Source: 3107 sp001483205 (GTDB taxonomy: Bacteria; Pseudomonadota; Alphaproteobacteria; Rhodobacterales; Rhodobacteraceae). From it: a DNA stretch of 64,000 bases. The stretch is from assembly GCA_964291375.2 (NCBI GenBank), contig OZ219809.1, positions 1,860,001-1,924,000 on the forward strand, written 5' to 3'. The notes below the pieces were generated by a model. It was not told the origin of the DNA. It made no database searches and saw only the letters and a program-made list of their open reading frames with translations. The translations under genes and the position numbers were made by a program. Numbering within the stretch: position 1 is the first letter of the stretch; the number at the start of each line of letters is the position of its first letter. Of the stretch, positions 17,560 to 26,013 are shown in pieces.

Positions 17560-18552
17560 TTGTTTCAGAAGGAAAAGCAACTTGTGCTGGGCCTCTATCA
17601 GGCGCTTGATGATGCGCCTGCGGACGGTATTGCCGATTCCCTGTGGCCCTGTTTCACGCCTGATCTGTTGTGGCGCGGATTCCATCCGTTCAATGAACTG
17701 ACAGGCCCAGGGGCGGTCGCGGAAACCTTCTGGAAGCCGCTTCGCAAGGCGCTTCAGCACATGCAGCGCCGCATGGACATCTTCATGGCCGGGCGCAATG
17801 AAATGGATGGATTTTCGTCGGTCTGGGTGGTGTCGATGGGGCACCTCATGGGGCTGTTTGATGCGCCCTGGCTGGGCATTGCCCCGACCGGCAAGATGGC
17901 CTTCTTGCGCTATTGTGAATTTATCAAGGTTGAAGCGGGCCAGATAACCGAAGCCGCGATGTATTTCGACATCCCGCACCTGATGCGGCAGGCCGGGCTA
18001 AACCCCTTTCCCCGACAGACAGCCGCGCATATGGTGCAGCCTGGTCCGTTGACCCATGACGGGCTGATGTATGACGTGCAGCCAGAGGCCGAAGGTGCCG
18101 CGACGCTTGCCGCCATCAATGCCATGATCGGCGATCTGGGTGTCTGGCAACTTGGCCTGCCGCTGGAGGAGGAACTCGCCCGCACCTGGCAAGATGACAT
18201 GATCTGGTGGGGGCCGGAGGGCATCGGCGCGACCTACACGATTGAACGTTATGCCAAACAGCATTCCGGCCCGTTCCGCGCGGCCTTTTCCGACCGTTCA
18301 GGCACGACCCATATCTGCCGCATGGCAGAGGGGGCTTATGGTGGCTTTTTTGGCTGGCCGAATTTCACCGCACGGCTGACCGGTGATTTCATGGGGCGTG
18401 CAGCCACCAGTCAGGTGGGAGAGATGCGGGTGATTGACATCTACCGGCGTGCGGGCGACAAGCTCAGCGAAAACTGGGTCTTTATCGACCTGCTGCATTT
18501 CTGGAAAATGATGGGGTTTGATGTTCTTGGCGAACTGGCGGAACACCCATGA
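17560..18552 (+). CDS. SnoaL/NTF2-like protein, two tandem domains, TTG start
   Basis: 330 aa. Both halves are SnoaL-like: the first ends PTGKMAFLRYCEFIKVEAG, the second ends ENWVFIDLLHFWKMMGFDVL. It is a paralogue of the genes at 7340, 10109 and 12479. No in-frame ATG or GTG is suitable; TTG 17560 has GAGG 9 nt upstream (ATGAGGCAAAAAC). An ATG at 17548 is in another frame. It is first in a two-gene plus-strand unit, divergent from the importer and directly downstream of operator site 2. Confidence 0.82.
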   Translation: MFQKEKQLVLGLYQALDDAPADGIADSLWPCFTPDLLWRGFHPFNELTGPGAVAETFWKPLRKALQHMQRRMDIFMAGRNEMDGFSSVWVVSMGHLMGLFDAPWLGIAPTGKMAFLRYCEFIKVEAGQITEAAMYFDIPHLMRQAGLNPFPRQTAAHMVQPGPLTHDGLMYDVQPEAEGAATLAAINAMIGDLGVWQLGLPLEEELARTWQDDMIWWGPEGIGATYTIERYAKQHSGPFRAAFSDRSGTTHICRMAEGAYGGFFGWPNFTARLTGDFMGRAATSQVGEMRVIDIYRRAGDKLSENWVFIDLLHFWKMMGFDVLGELAEHP

Positions 18553-19415
18553 TCGACGCGCATCATCATCTCTGGGATTTAGGGACCGTGCATTATCCCT
18601 GGCTGATGGCGCGGGGCGAAAAGCGGTTCTTTGGTGATCCGGCCCCCATTCAGCGCAATTACCTGCTGGACGAATTTCGCAATGAGGCTGGCCCGGCAGG
18701 AATCACGGCCTCGGTCCACATCCAGGTCGGTGCCGAAAATGCGCTGGCAGAGGCAAGATGGGTGCAATCCGTTGCCGATGCCAACCCGGATTTTCCCATG
18801 GCACAGGTGGTATTCTGCGATCTGACCGCCCCTGACCTGCCCGCGCAACTCGATGCGTTCCAAGCGCTGCCAACCCTGCGTGGCGTCCGCCAGATCATCG
18901 GCCGCGCCCCCGGAGAGGACGCGACGAGCGGGACCAACGCCTTACTGGACGATCCGGCTTTCCTTGAGGGTTTGCGCCAGATCGGTCAGCGGGGCCTCAG
19001 CTTCGATCTTCAACTGATCCCTGAACTGATGACCAGAACGGCGCGCCTGTTGGAACAGGTGCCGGACACGAAGGTCGCGCTCTGCCACGCAGGTTCACCC
19101 CATGACCGGAGCACAAGCGGACTCGCCCGGTGGGCTGATGCGTTGAAAGCGCTTTCATCCTTGCCGTGGGTCACGTGCAAACTGTCGGGGCTTGGCATGT
19201 TTGAACATGACTGGAGCACCGAAAGCATCCGGCCCATCGTTGAGACGGTGCTTGAACAATTCGGCCCAGCGCGCGTGATGTTCGGGTCGAATTTTCCGGT
19301 CGATAAGCTCTGTTCCGACTACTCAGACGTGATCACCGCCTTTCGGATGCTGATCCCTGAAGACATACATCAGAAGGTTTTTTACGAAGTCGCCGCGCAG
19401 TTTTACGCAATTTGA
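18549..19415 (+). CDS. Amidohydrolase-2 / COG3618 lactonase-like metal-dependent hydrolase
   Basis: 288 aa TIM barrel. It begins IDAHHHLWDLGTVHYPWL, the metal-binding HxH of this family; VALCHAGSPHDRS supplies a further His and FGSNFPVDKLCSDY the late Asp region. COG3618 includes L-fuconolactonase and L-rhamnonolactonase, so hydrolysis of a sugar-acid-like lactone made by the SDR is plausible. Start ATG overlaps the preceding stop (ATGA), so the pair is translationally coupled. It closes the plus-strand arm of the locus. Confidence 0.88.
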   Translation: MIDAHHHLWDLGTVHYPWLMARGEKRFFGDPAPIQRNYLLDEFRNEAGPAGITASVHIQVGAENALAEARWVQSVADANPDFPMAQVVFCDLTAPDLPAQLDAFQALPTLRGVRQIIGRAPGEDATSGTNALLDDPAFLEGLRQIGQRGLSFDLQLIPELMTRTARLLEQVPDTKVALCHAGSPHDRSTSGLARWADALKALSSLPWVTCKLSGLGMFEHDWSTESIRPIVETVLEQFGPARVMFGSNFPVDKLCSDYSDVITAFRMLIPEDIHQKVFYEVAAQFYAI

Positions 19416-19789
19416 CCCCGATTCCGGATAAAGTGAGGAGGATTCCCGAACCACGCGATATGTGATTCAAGCTCGTATCCTTCTCAACACGAGCGATCCC
19501 CCTTATGTCCCTGTCTAACACCGCCCTCTTTTGCTGTCCCGACGATTTTGCCAGATCCTGTCATGCCTCGCGGCTTACATGCTCCCAAAGCAGAAGGTCA
19601 AAATGAGGAGCGTCGCTTATCCATAACTTGAGTTCCGTAGCCTCCTGCAAACCTGCACCCGGCTATTGACACCGACCCGGCTTTCGATTAGCGTTCGGTT
19701 AACAAGAATGGCGAGAGCAATAATCCCGCATCAAGGTTGTATCCTGATCGGGGTTGTCTTTTGCTGGTAGGCAAATGCAGGGGTGTAAA
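19416..19789. other. Non-coding stretch upstream of the autotransporter leader, with a possible promoter
   Basis: No gene is seen. On the plus strand TTGACA (19666-19671) is followed after 17 bp by TAGCGT (19689-19694), a candidate promoter about 95 bp before the leader ATG at 19790. No clear terminator was found for the hydrolase gene. Confidence 0.4.
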
Positions 19790-20032
19790 ATGGCATTGAC
19801 ATCACCGTTTAATCCGGGTTCTGGTGCTATGGCTATAATCAGCCGGGAGCCGGGAGCCGGGAGCCGGGAGCCGGGAGCCGGGAGCCGGGAGCCGGGAGCC
19901 GGGAGCCGGGAGCCGGGAGCCGGGAGCCGGGAGCCGGGAGCCGGGAGCCGGGAGCCGGGAGCCGCAGGTTCGCGCCCGCATCAGGCCTTGGCTGGCCTCT
20001 CCGAAACGCACTCCTGTAACAGGCGGCTGTGA
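19790..20032 (+). other. Putative leader ORF (MALTS...) read through the heptamer tract, locus 1
   Basis: ATG 19790 has GGGG about 7 nt upstream. The ORF reads MALTSPFNPGSGAMAIIS, then passes through the repeats as a 7-residue period REPGAGS, and stops (TGA 20030-20032) one base before the autotransporter ATG at 20034. The same start, length and most residues recur at the second autotransporter (61418), which suggests translation, though conserved untranslated DNA would also explain it. The tract has no stop in any frame, so copy number decides which frame continues downstream. Confidence 0.4.
19843..19964 (+). repeat. Heptanucleotide tandem repeat CCGGGAG, 17 copies
   Basis: Seventeen perfect units of CCGGGAG plus a partial one, without visible mismatches. 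Because 7 is not a multiple of 3, each gain or loss of a unit shifts the reading frame. It lies 70 bp before the SRCR autotransporter start. A 7-copy version in the same position precedes the second autotransporter. The perfect array suggests active slippage. Confidence 0.95.
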
Positions 20033-20033
20033 C

Positions 20034-23000
20034 ATGGGCCGTGTTGCACACCCCCCGCAGAATCATCAACCCCGCGCCGTAACCCCCCGCCACCTGACGA
20101 CCACCCCGGCAGGGCCTGCGCCCTCTGCCCCCTTCCTGCGTGGCCTGTTCCGGCGCGCCCCTGTCCTCGCCCGGCTCGCGCTCGCTCTTCTGCTGCTGGT
20201 CAGCGGCCTCGCCGCCCCCACTGCCGCACAACAGAGCGGCGACATTCGCCTTTGCGACAGCAGCGATTGCGACAGCAGCAATTTGGAAGGGGCGCTTCAG
20301 TTTTACCATAATGGCCAATGGGGCGCGGTCTGCGATGACTCGTTTCAAGATCTCGACGCCACAGTCGCCTGTAGCCAGCTCGGTTTCGCCGGGGGCGAGG
20401 CCATCACAACTTATATGCGCAACAGTGACACATGGGATATGGCCCCGAGATATTGGCTTGATGACTTGGGGTGTAGTGGCATCGAATCGAGGCTGACAGA
20501 GTGCCGTCACGCTGGCGTGGGGCGTCACAACTGTTCACCTCGAACAGAACAGGCGGGCATGAGATGTAGTAATCCCGTCGCAGTGGACGTTGAGTTCGAC
20601 GAGGCGACTTACATGCTTGATGAAGGCAGCAGCGTTGAGGTGACGGTGACACTGAACACTGACCCCGAGCGGACACTGGCGATCCCCCTGGTTGCGACCG
20701 ATAGTCAGGGGCTTTCGGTCGATGCGCCGGAAAGCGTGACCTTCGAGGGCGGCGGTGATCTATCAAAGATAATCACCGTGAGCGCCGATGACGTGGTTTT
20801 CACCATGGGCCGGACGATCACGCTCGGTTTCGGTTTGCTGCCGCTTCAGGTGTCAGCGGGCACAAAAGCCGAAACGGTGATCACCGTCAACGAAGATGAC
20901 GCGCCGCCGCCGCCGTCCCTGGCAAAAGAGGGCGACCTTCGCCTTTTCGGCGGCAGCGACTATCACGAAGGGGCGCTTCAGGTTTACCATGATGGCCAAT
21001 GGGGCGCGGTCTGCGATGATGCGTTTGACAATGGCAACAACGGTGCCATGGTCGCCTGTAGCCAGCTTGGTCTCACCGGGGGCACTTTCAACGGTAATTT
21101 TCGGACCAGCGCAGCGACATGGCCCGGCAGATATTTGCTTGATGACGTGCGGTGTACCGGCAGCGAATCGAGGCTAACAGAATGCAGTCACGCTGGCTTC
21201 ACGCGCAACAACTGTAGCGCGCGAAGCGAACAGGCGGGCGTGACCTGTAGCCGGACCAACTCAGTGGACGTTAAGTTTGAAAGGGCGGGCTACACACTCG
21301 AAGAAGGCGAAAGCGTTGAGGTGACGGTGACGCTGAGCGCGGCCCCCGGACGGGCGCTGACCATCCCCTTGGTTGCAACCGACAATCAGGGGCTTCCGTT
21401 CAATGCGCCGGAAAGCGTGACCTTCGGGAGCTCCGAGACATCGAAGATGATCACGGTAAGCGTCGTTGATGACCTGGCTTTCACCTCAGACCCGCGAATG
21501 ATCACGCTCGGTTTCGGTTTGCTGCCGCTTCAGGTGTCGGCGGTCATACCCGTCGAAGCGCAGATCACCGTCAACGAAGATGAAGCGCTGTTGCTTGATG
21601 AGAGCTCCCTGAAGGATGGTGATCTGCGCCTTGTCGGCAGCAGCAACTATTACGAAGGGGCGCTTCAGGTTTTCCATAATGGCGAATGGGGCGCGGTCTG
21701 TGATGACCGGTTTAAAAACAACAGCAACGGTGCCATGGTCGCCTGCCGCCAGCTTGGTCTCTCCGGGGGCGCTTACAACAGCGCTTTTGAGAGCAGCGCA
21801 GAGATATGGCCGGGCAGATACTGGCTTGATGATGTGATTTGTGCTGGCAGCGAATCGAGGCTGGCCGACTGCTCTAGCAATAACTATAGATCTGACCTTA
21901 ACGACTGTAGAGAGCCGCCGTCAGAACAGGCGGGCGTGACCTGTAGCCAAGCCAGCTCAGTGGACGTTGGGTTCGACGCGGCGACTTACACGCTTGATGA
22001 AGGCAGCACCGTTGATGTGACGGTGATGCTGAGCGCGGCCCCCGGGCGGGAGCTGACCATCCCCCTTGTCGGGACTGACAATCAGGGGCTTCCGTTCGAT
22101 GCACCGGAAAGCGTGACCTTTCAGAGCACCGAGACATCGAAGATGATCACCGTGAGCGCCGATGACGTGGTTTTCACCTCAGAGGTGCGGACGATCACGC
22201 TTGGTTTCGATTTGCTGCCGCTTCAGGTGTCAGCGGGCACAAACACCGAGGCGATGATCACCGTCAACGAAGATGATGCGCCGCCTGTCCCCTTTCAACG
22301 GGATGGCGACCTGCGCCTTGTCGGCGGCGAAACCTATAACGAAGGGGCGCTTCAGGTTTTCTATGATGGCCAATGGGGCGCGGTCTGTGATGACCGGTTT
22401 GAAGACAACGACAACGGTGCCATGGTCGCCTGCCGCCAGCTTGGTCTCACCGGGGGCACTTACAACAGCGCTTTTGAGAGCAGCGCAGAGATATGGCCGG
22501 GCAGATACTGGTTTGATGACGTGCGGTGTGACGGCAGCGAATCGAGGCTGACAGAATGCCTTCACGTTGGCTTCGGGTTTGACAACTGTAGCCCGCAAAC
22601 GGAACAGGCGGGCGTGACCTGCGACGTAGCTGACGCATTAAATATCGAGTTCGGAGCGGCGACTTACGCGCTCGAAGAAGGCAGCACCGTTGAGGTGACG
22701 GTGACACTGAGCGCGGCCCCCGGGCGGGCGCTGACAATCCCCTTGATTGCGACTGAGGATCCGTCGTTTCTGTTTAATGCGCCGGAAAGCGTGGCCTTTG
22801 CCAGCAACGAGACATCGAAGACAATCACGGTAAGCGTCGATGATGATGATTTTTTCGCCCCGTATGACCGAACGATCACGCTTGGTTTCGGTTCTCTGCC
22901 GCTTCAGGTGTCGGCGGGTAATGTTGCCGAAGCGGTGATCACGGTCAAGGACGATGACATTTCGGGATTGACCGAGGCGCGCAGGGAAAGTGCCGCGACC

Positions 23001-23894
23001 CTGTTGCGCCGCTACGCCGACCGTTTCGCCTCGATCAGTTCAGGCGCGGCGCTCACGCGGTTGCAGGGACTGGCCCCGCCGACCACCGTCAACGCGCAGA
23101 TCAGTGCGCTGAGCCATAAGGTGGATGCAGGCTGGACCGGCGAGGGGGCGAAGGACAGCGGTTGGTCAGGCTGGAGCCGCCTGTTCTACGGCTGGGTCGA
23201 GGGGCCGGGGGATGGTGCGGTTTACGACCTCTATCTTGGCGTCGACTGGCGCGCCCCCGATGGCCGCTATGTGATCGGCGGGCTGCTCGGGCATGAGGGC
23301 GCGGACCTGCGGCTTGACGATGGTGAAGGGCGGTTCCGGTCGCAAATTTCCATGATCGGCATCTACGGCGCGACCTACCTTAGCGATGCGCTGATCCTTG
23401 ACGGCGCATTGGCCTATGGTTTCGGCAGGCCGGAACTGTCGCAGGATGGGGTGACGGCGAAATACGAGACCGAACGCTTTACTATCCGCGCGGACCTGAC
23501 CGGTGGCATAAGCTGGAGCGAGGGCGCGGTTGTTGTCGAACCACAGGCCGGTGTGCTGCATGTATGGGAGCGGCTGGGGGCATTTACCGACAGCAAAGAC
23601 GCATCAGGGGCAGCAGAGACTCTGCGCCTGACTCGTCTCGGGTTTGGTCCCCGGCTGACCTGGGCACTGCCACGGGGCACCTTTACCGGGCGGGCGCGGC
23701 TGAACTGGGACTGGCACAATCTGGACGGTGACGGCGATAAGGTCTCTGACATCTCCGCCTCGCTCGACGCCCGCCTGCGCTACCACCTTGAGGGCGGCCT
23801 CAGCGCCGAGTTTTTCGGGGCCGCCGATGGCATTGGCCTGTCCGGGGATCAGCAAACCTACACCGCTGGCGTCTCGGTCAATTTCAGGTTCTAG
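20034..23894 (+). CDS. Autotransporter with four SRCR domains in the passenger
   Basis: 1286 aa. An N-terminal extension leads into a signal peptide (hydrophobic core residues 45-60, cleavage near APTAA, 65). The passenger has four units of about 228 residues. Each holds a scavenger-receptor cysteine-rich domain (starts near 69, 299, 528, 756; for example GQWGAVCDD, ACSQLG, LDDVRCTGSESRLTEC) followed by a Calx-beta-like domain ending in ITVNED. The last about 305 residues form an autotransporter beta-barrel ending NFRF, about 85 percent identical by eye to the barrel at 54289. It should be displayed on the outer membrane, with SRCR domains binding surface ligands. ATG 20034 has AGGCGG upstream; the frame is also open back into the repeat, so longer fused forms are possible after slippage. 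Confidence 0.9.
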   Translation: MGRVAHPPQNHQPRAVTPRHLTTTPAGPAPSAPFLRGLFRRAPVLARLALALLLLVSGLAAPTAAQQSGDIRLCDSSDCDSSNLEGALQFYHNGQWGAVCDDSFQDLDATVACSQLGFAGGEAITTYMRNSDTWDMAPRYWLDDLGCSGIESRLTECRHAGVGRHNCSPRTEQAGMRCSNPVAVDVEFDEATYMLDEGSSVEVTVTLNTDPERTLAIPLVATDSQGLSVDAPESVTFEGGGDLSKIITVSADDVVFTMGRTITLGFGLLPLQVSAGTKAETVITVNEDDAPPPPSLAKEGDLRLFGGSDYHEGALQVYHDGQWGAVCDDAFDNGNNGAMVACSQLGLTGGTFNGNFRTSAATWPGRYLLDDVRCTGSESRLTECSHAGFTRNNCSARSEQAGVTCSRTNSVDVKFERAGYTLEEGESVEVTVTLSAAPGRALTIPLVATDNQGLPFNAPESVTFGSSETSKMITVSVVDDLAFTSDPRMITLGFGLLPLQVSAVIPVEAQITVNEDEALLLDESSLKDGDLRLVGSSNYYEGALQVFHNGEWGAVCDDRFKNNSNGAMVACRQLGLSGGAYNSAFESSAEIWPGRYWLDDVICAGSESRLADCSSNNYRSDLNDCREPPSEQAGVTCSQASSVDVGFDAATYTLDEGSTVDVTVMLSAAPGRELTIPLVGTDNQGLPFDAPESVTFQSTETSKMITVSADDVVFTSEVRTITLGFDLLPLQVSAGTNTEAMITVNEDDAPPVPFQRDGDLRLVGGETYNEGALQVFYDGQWGAVCDDRFEDNDNGAMVACRQLGLTGGTYNSAFESSAEIWPGRYWFDDVRCDGSESRLTECLHVGFGFDNCSPQTEQAGVTCDVADALNIEFGAATYALEEGSTVEVTVTLSAAPGRALTIPLIATEDPSFLFNAPESVAFASNETSKTITVSVDDDDFFAPYDRTITLGFGSLPLQVSAGNVAEAVITVKDDDISGLTEARRESAATLLRRYADRFASISSGAALTRLQGLAPPTTVNAQISALSHKVDAGWTGEGAKDSGWSGWSRLFYGWVEGPGDGAVYDLYLGVDWRAPDGRYVIGGLLGHEGADLRLDDGEGRFRSQISMIGIYGATYLSDALILDGALAYGFGRPELSQDGVTAKYETERFTIRADLTGGISWSEGAVVVEPQAGVLHVWERLGAFTDSKDASGAAETLRLTRLGFGPRLTWALPRGTFTGRARLNWDWHNLDGDGDKVSDISASLDARLRYHLEGGLSAEFFGAADGIGLSGDQQTYTAGVSVNFRF

Positions 23895-23919
23895 GGCGCA
23901 GCCTCATCAATACCATATG

Positions 23920-24056
23920 AAGACCTCTGCATATTGGCTCAGCCGGGCAGCCGCCTGCCTGGGCAGGCGCTTTTTGCAATACTCCACACTGGCGATGATC
24001 TTGCTATAAAGTCTATACACTCCAAAAGGTTGAGACGTTTAGAGTGCCTGCCGCCC
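23920..24056 (+). repeat. MITE-like intergenic repeat, copy 1, right end missing
   Basis: Begins with the terminal sequence AAGACCTCTGCATATTGGCT 26 bp after the autotransporter stop. It continues with the internal modules (GGCAGCCGCCTGCCTGGG, then GGCGATGATCTTGCTATAAAG) found in the copies near 35011, 38052 and 42819. No matching right terminus is present before the DUF1491 gene. Confidence 0.8.
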
Positions 24057-24062
24057 GCCCCC

Positions 24063-24395
24063 TCACTCAAGCCCGTTCTCGTCCAGCAAATGCCGCCCCG
24101 CCCGGTCCTCGACCCCGATCACCCACAGGTCCGGGTCAAACCCTGTCTGCCGGGCGATCACCGCATCCGCCTCTGCCTCGTCCCCTTCGGCCAGCACCAT
24201 CCACACCCGCCCCCCGCTCACCGGGTCAAAGCTGCGCTGCCAGACACCGGACCGGCCATCCAGCCAATCCAGCCTGACCAACACCGCCCCGGCCATCGCA
24301 TCCCCGCGTCTGACCACAAAAGCGGGAATCCCGGCCAGTTGCAGCCGCCGCAGATAGGCCCGCACCCAGAACTCCGCCGCCAGCCGGGGGGCCAC
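24063..24395 (-). CDS. DUF1491 family protein
   Basis: 110 aa, GTG start directly after the era stop. It matches the small alphaproteobacterial DUF1491 family (LAAEFWVRAYLRRLQLAGIP, VLVRLDWLDGRSGVWQR, ending DLWVIGVEDRAGRHLLDE). The family commonly lies next to era. Its biochemical role is unknown. It is the last gene of the lepB-rnc-era unit. Confidence 0.85.
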   Translation of the reverse strand: MAPRLAAEFWVRAYLRRLQLAGIPAFVVRRGDAMAGAVLVRLDWLDGRSGVWQRSFDPVSGGRVWMVLAEGDEAEADAVIARQTGFDPDLWVIGVEDRAGRHLLDENGLE

Positions 24396-24397
24396 GT

Positions 24398-25327
24398 TCA
24401 GGCACCGCCATTGAAATCAAGGCCCATCTCGGCATAGCGCCCGGCCTCTTCCTGCCAGTTCGGGCGCACACTGACCCGCAGGAACAGATGTGCCTTGCGG
24501 TCAAGCAGCGTTTCCAGCTCTTCCCGCGATGCCTTGCCGACGGCCTTGATGGTCTCTCCCTTATGGCCGAGCACAATGCCCTTGTGCCCCTCGCGCATAA
24601 CATGAACCACCTGATCAACCCGGACGGAACCGTCCGCGCGTTCCTCCCACTCTGTGGTTTCGACGGTCAGTTGATAGGGCAGCTCCTGATGCAGGCGCAG
24701 CGTCAGCTTCTCGCGCGTGATCTCTGCGGCCATGATGCGCAGGGGCAGATCGGCAATCTGATCCTCGGGATAGAGCCATGGCCCCTTTGGGAGCTCACCG
24801 GCCAGCCAGTCGCGCAACTCTTCCACCCCATAGCCGCGCCGGGCCGAAACCATGAACGTGCGCGCGAAAGGCCGGGCGTCGTTCATTTCGCGCGTCAGGG
24901 CCAGCAGGTCGGGGGCGCTCACCCGGTCGATCTTGTTGATGACCAGCGCCACCGTCCGCTCAGGCGCGATACGGTCCTGCAACGCCTCAAGGATTGCCCC
25001 CACCCCCCGGGTCAGGCCGCGATGAGCCTCGACCAGCAGCACGATAATATCCGCTTCTCCGGCCCCGCTCCAGGCCGCCGCCACCATCGCCCGGTCAAGC
25101 CGTCGGCGCGGGCGGAACAGGCCAGGCGTATCGACAAAGACGATCTGGGCGTCGCCTGCGGCCACCACCCCGCGAATGCGCGCCCGCGTGGTCTGGGCCT
25201 TGTGGGTGACGATCGACACCTTGGCCCCGACCATGCGGTTGAGCAGGGTCGATTTCCCGGCATTGGGTTCGCCGATCAGGGCGACGAATCCGGCACGGGT
25301 GGCGGGTGCGGCAGGGTCGGCGCTCAT
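24398..25327 (-). CDS. era: GTPase Era
   Basis: 309 aa. G1 GEPNAGKST, G3 DTPGLF, G4 NKID and a C-terminal KH domain with VLGHKGETIKAVG are present. Era binds the 3' end of 16S rRNA and helps 30S subunit maturation at the membrane. Start overlaps the rnc stop (25324), so the two RNA-processing genes are coupled, the usual arrangement. Confidence 0.97.
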   Translation of the reverse strand: MSADPAAPATRAGFVALIGEPNAGKSTLLNRMVGAKVSIVTHKAQTTRARIRGVVAAGDAQIVFVDTPGLFRPRRRLDRAMVAAAWSGAGEADIIVLLVEAHRGLTRGVGAILEALQDRIAPERTVALVINKIDRVSAPDLLALTREMNDARPFARTFMVSARRGYGVEELRDWLAGELPKGPWLYPEDQIADLPLRIMAAEITREKLTLRLHQELPYQLTVETTEWEERADGSVRVDQVVHVMREGHKGIVLGHKGETIKAVGKASREELETLLDRKAHLFLRVSVRPNWQEEAGRYAEMGLDFNGGA

Positions 25328-26013
25328 CCGGTCTGCTCCGCAACCTGCGCCAGCAGCGCCCTTGCCGCTTGTTGCTCTGCCTGCCGTTTCGACCCGGCCA
25401 CGGCGCGCGCCGTCCGGCCATCCGCAAGCGCGGCCTCGATGTCGAATTGCGGCGCGTGGTCAGGGCCGTCGCGGTGGATGACGGTATAGCCGGGGGGCGG
25501 CTGGCCGCGCGCCTGCGCCCATTCCTGAAGCGCGGTCTTGGCGTCGCGGGCGTCCGTCTCGACCGTATTGATCCGATCCCCCCAGAGCCGCAGGATCATG
25601 TCCCGCGCCGCGCCGAAACCGGCGTCCAGATAAACGGCGGCAATCACGGCCTCCATCCCGTCAGCCAGCAGCGCCTGTTTGCGCCGCCCGCCGGTGGTCG
25701 CCTCGGAACGCCCCAGCCGCATCGCCGCGCCAAGGCCGATCTGCCGGGCGACATCGGCGCAGGTTTCCCGGCGCACCAGCGCATTGAACCGGGGGGCGAG
25801 CAGGCCCTCATCGGCGGCGCTGTCGGCGCGATAGAGCGCCTCGGCCACCACCAGCCCCAGCACCCGGTCGCCCAGAAACTCCAGCCGCTGGTTGTCGCCC
25901 TGTGCAGGCGCGGACAGCGATGAATGGGTCAGCGCCGTGGCCAGCAGAGCGGGCCGGGAAAACTCATGCCCGATCCGGCGCGCAAACGCCGCGGTTTCGG
26001 CGGGTGTTTTCAC
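25324..26013 (-). CDS. rnc: Ribonuclease III
   Basis: 229 aa. The catalytic signature LEFLGDRVLG is near residue 45, a second acidic site lies in DGMEAVIAAVYLDAG, and a double-stranded RNA binding domain (FDIEAALADGRTARAVAGSK) fills the C-terminus. It cuts double-stranded RNA, including rRNA precursors. It overlaps lepB upstream and era downstream by 4 bp. Confidence 0.97.
   Translation of the reverse strand: MKTPAETAAFARRIGHEFSRPALLATALTHSSLSAPAQGDNQRLEFLGDRVLGLVVAEALYRADSAADEGLLAPRFNALVRRETCADVARQIGLGAAMRLGRSEATTGGRRKQALLADGMEAVIAAVYLDAGFGAARDMILRLWGDRINTVETDARDAKTALQEWAQARGQPPPGYTVIHRDGPDHAPQFDIEAALADGRTARAVAGSKRQAEQQAARALLAQVAEQTG

Noticed and set aside
19796..19839. TTGACA ... TATAAT as a conserved promoter in the leader region (same at locus 2)
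   Set aside because: The two boxes are 32 bp apart at both loci, far from the 16-18 bp needed; they fall inside the conserved leader codons, so the similarity is better explained by leader homology.
19843..19964. CRISPR array
   Set aside because: The unit is 7 bp with no spacers and there are no cas genes; it is a simple tandem repeat.
19839..20528. Minus-strand frame reading LPAPGSR repeats through the heptamer
   Set aside because: It is the complement of the tract and of the autotransporter start, with no ribosome site; any frame is open across this repeat.
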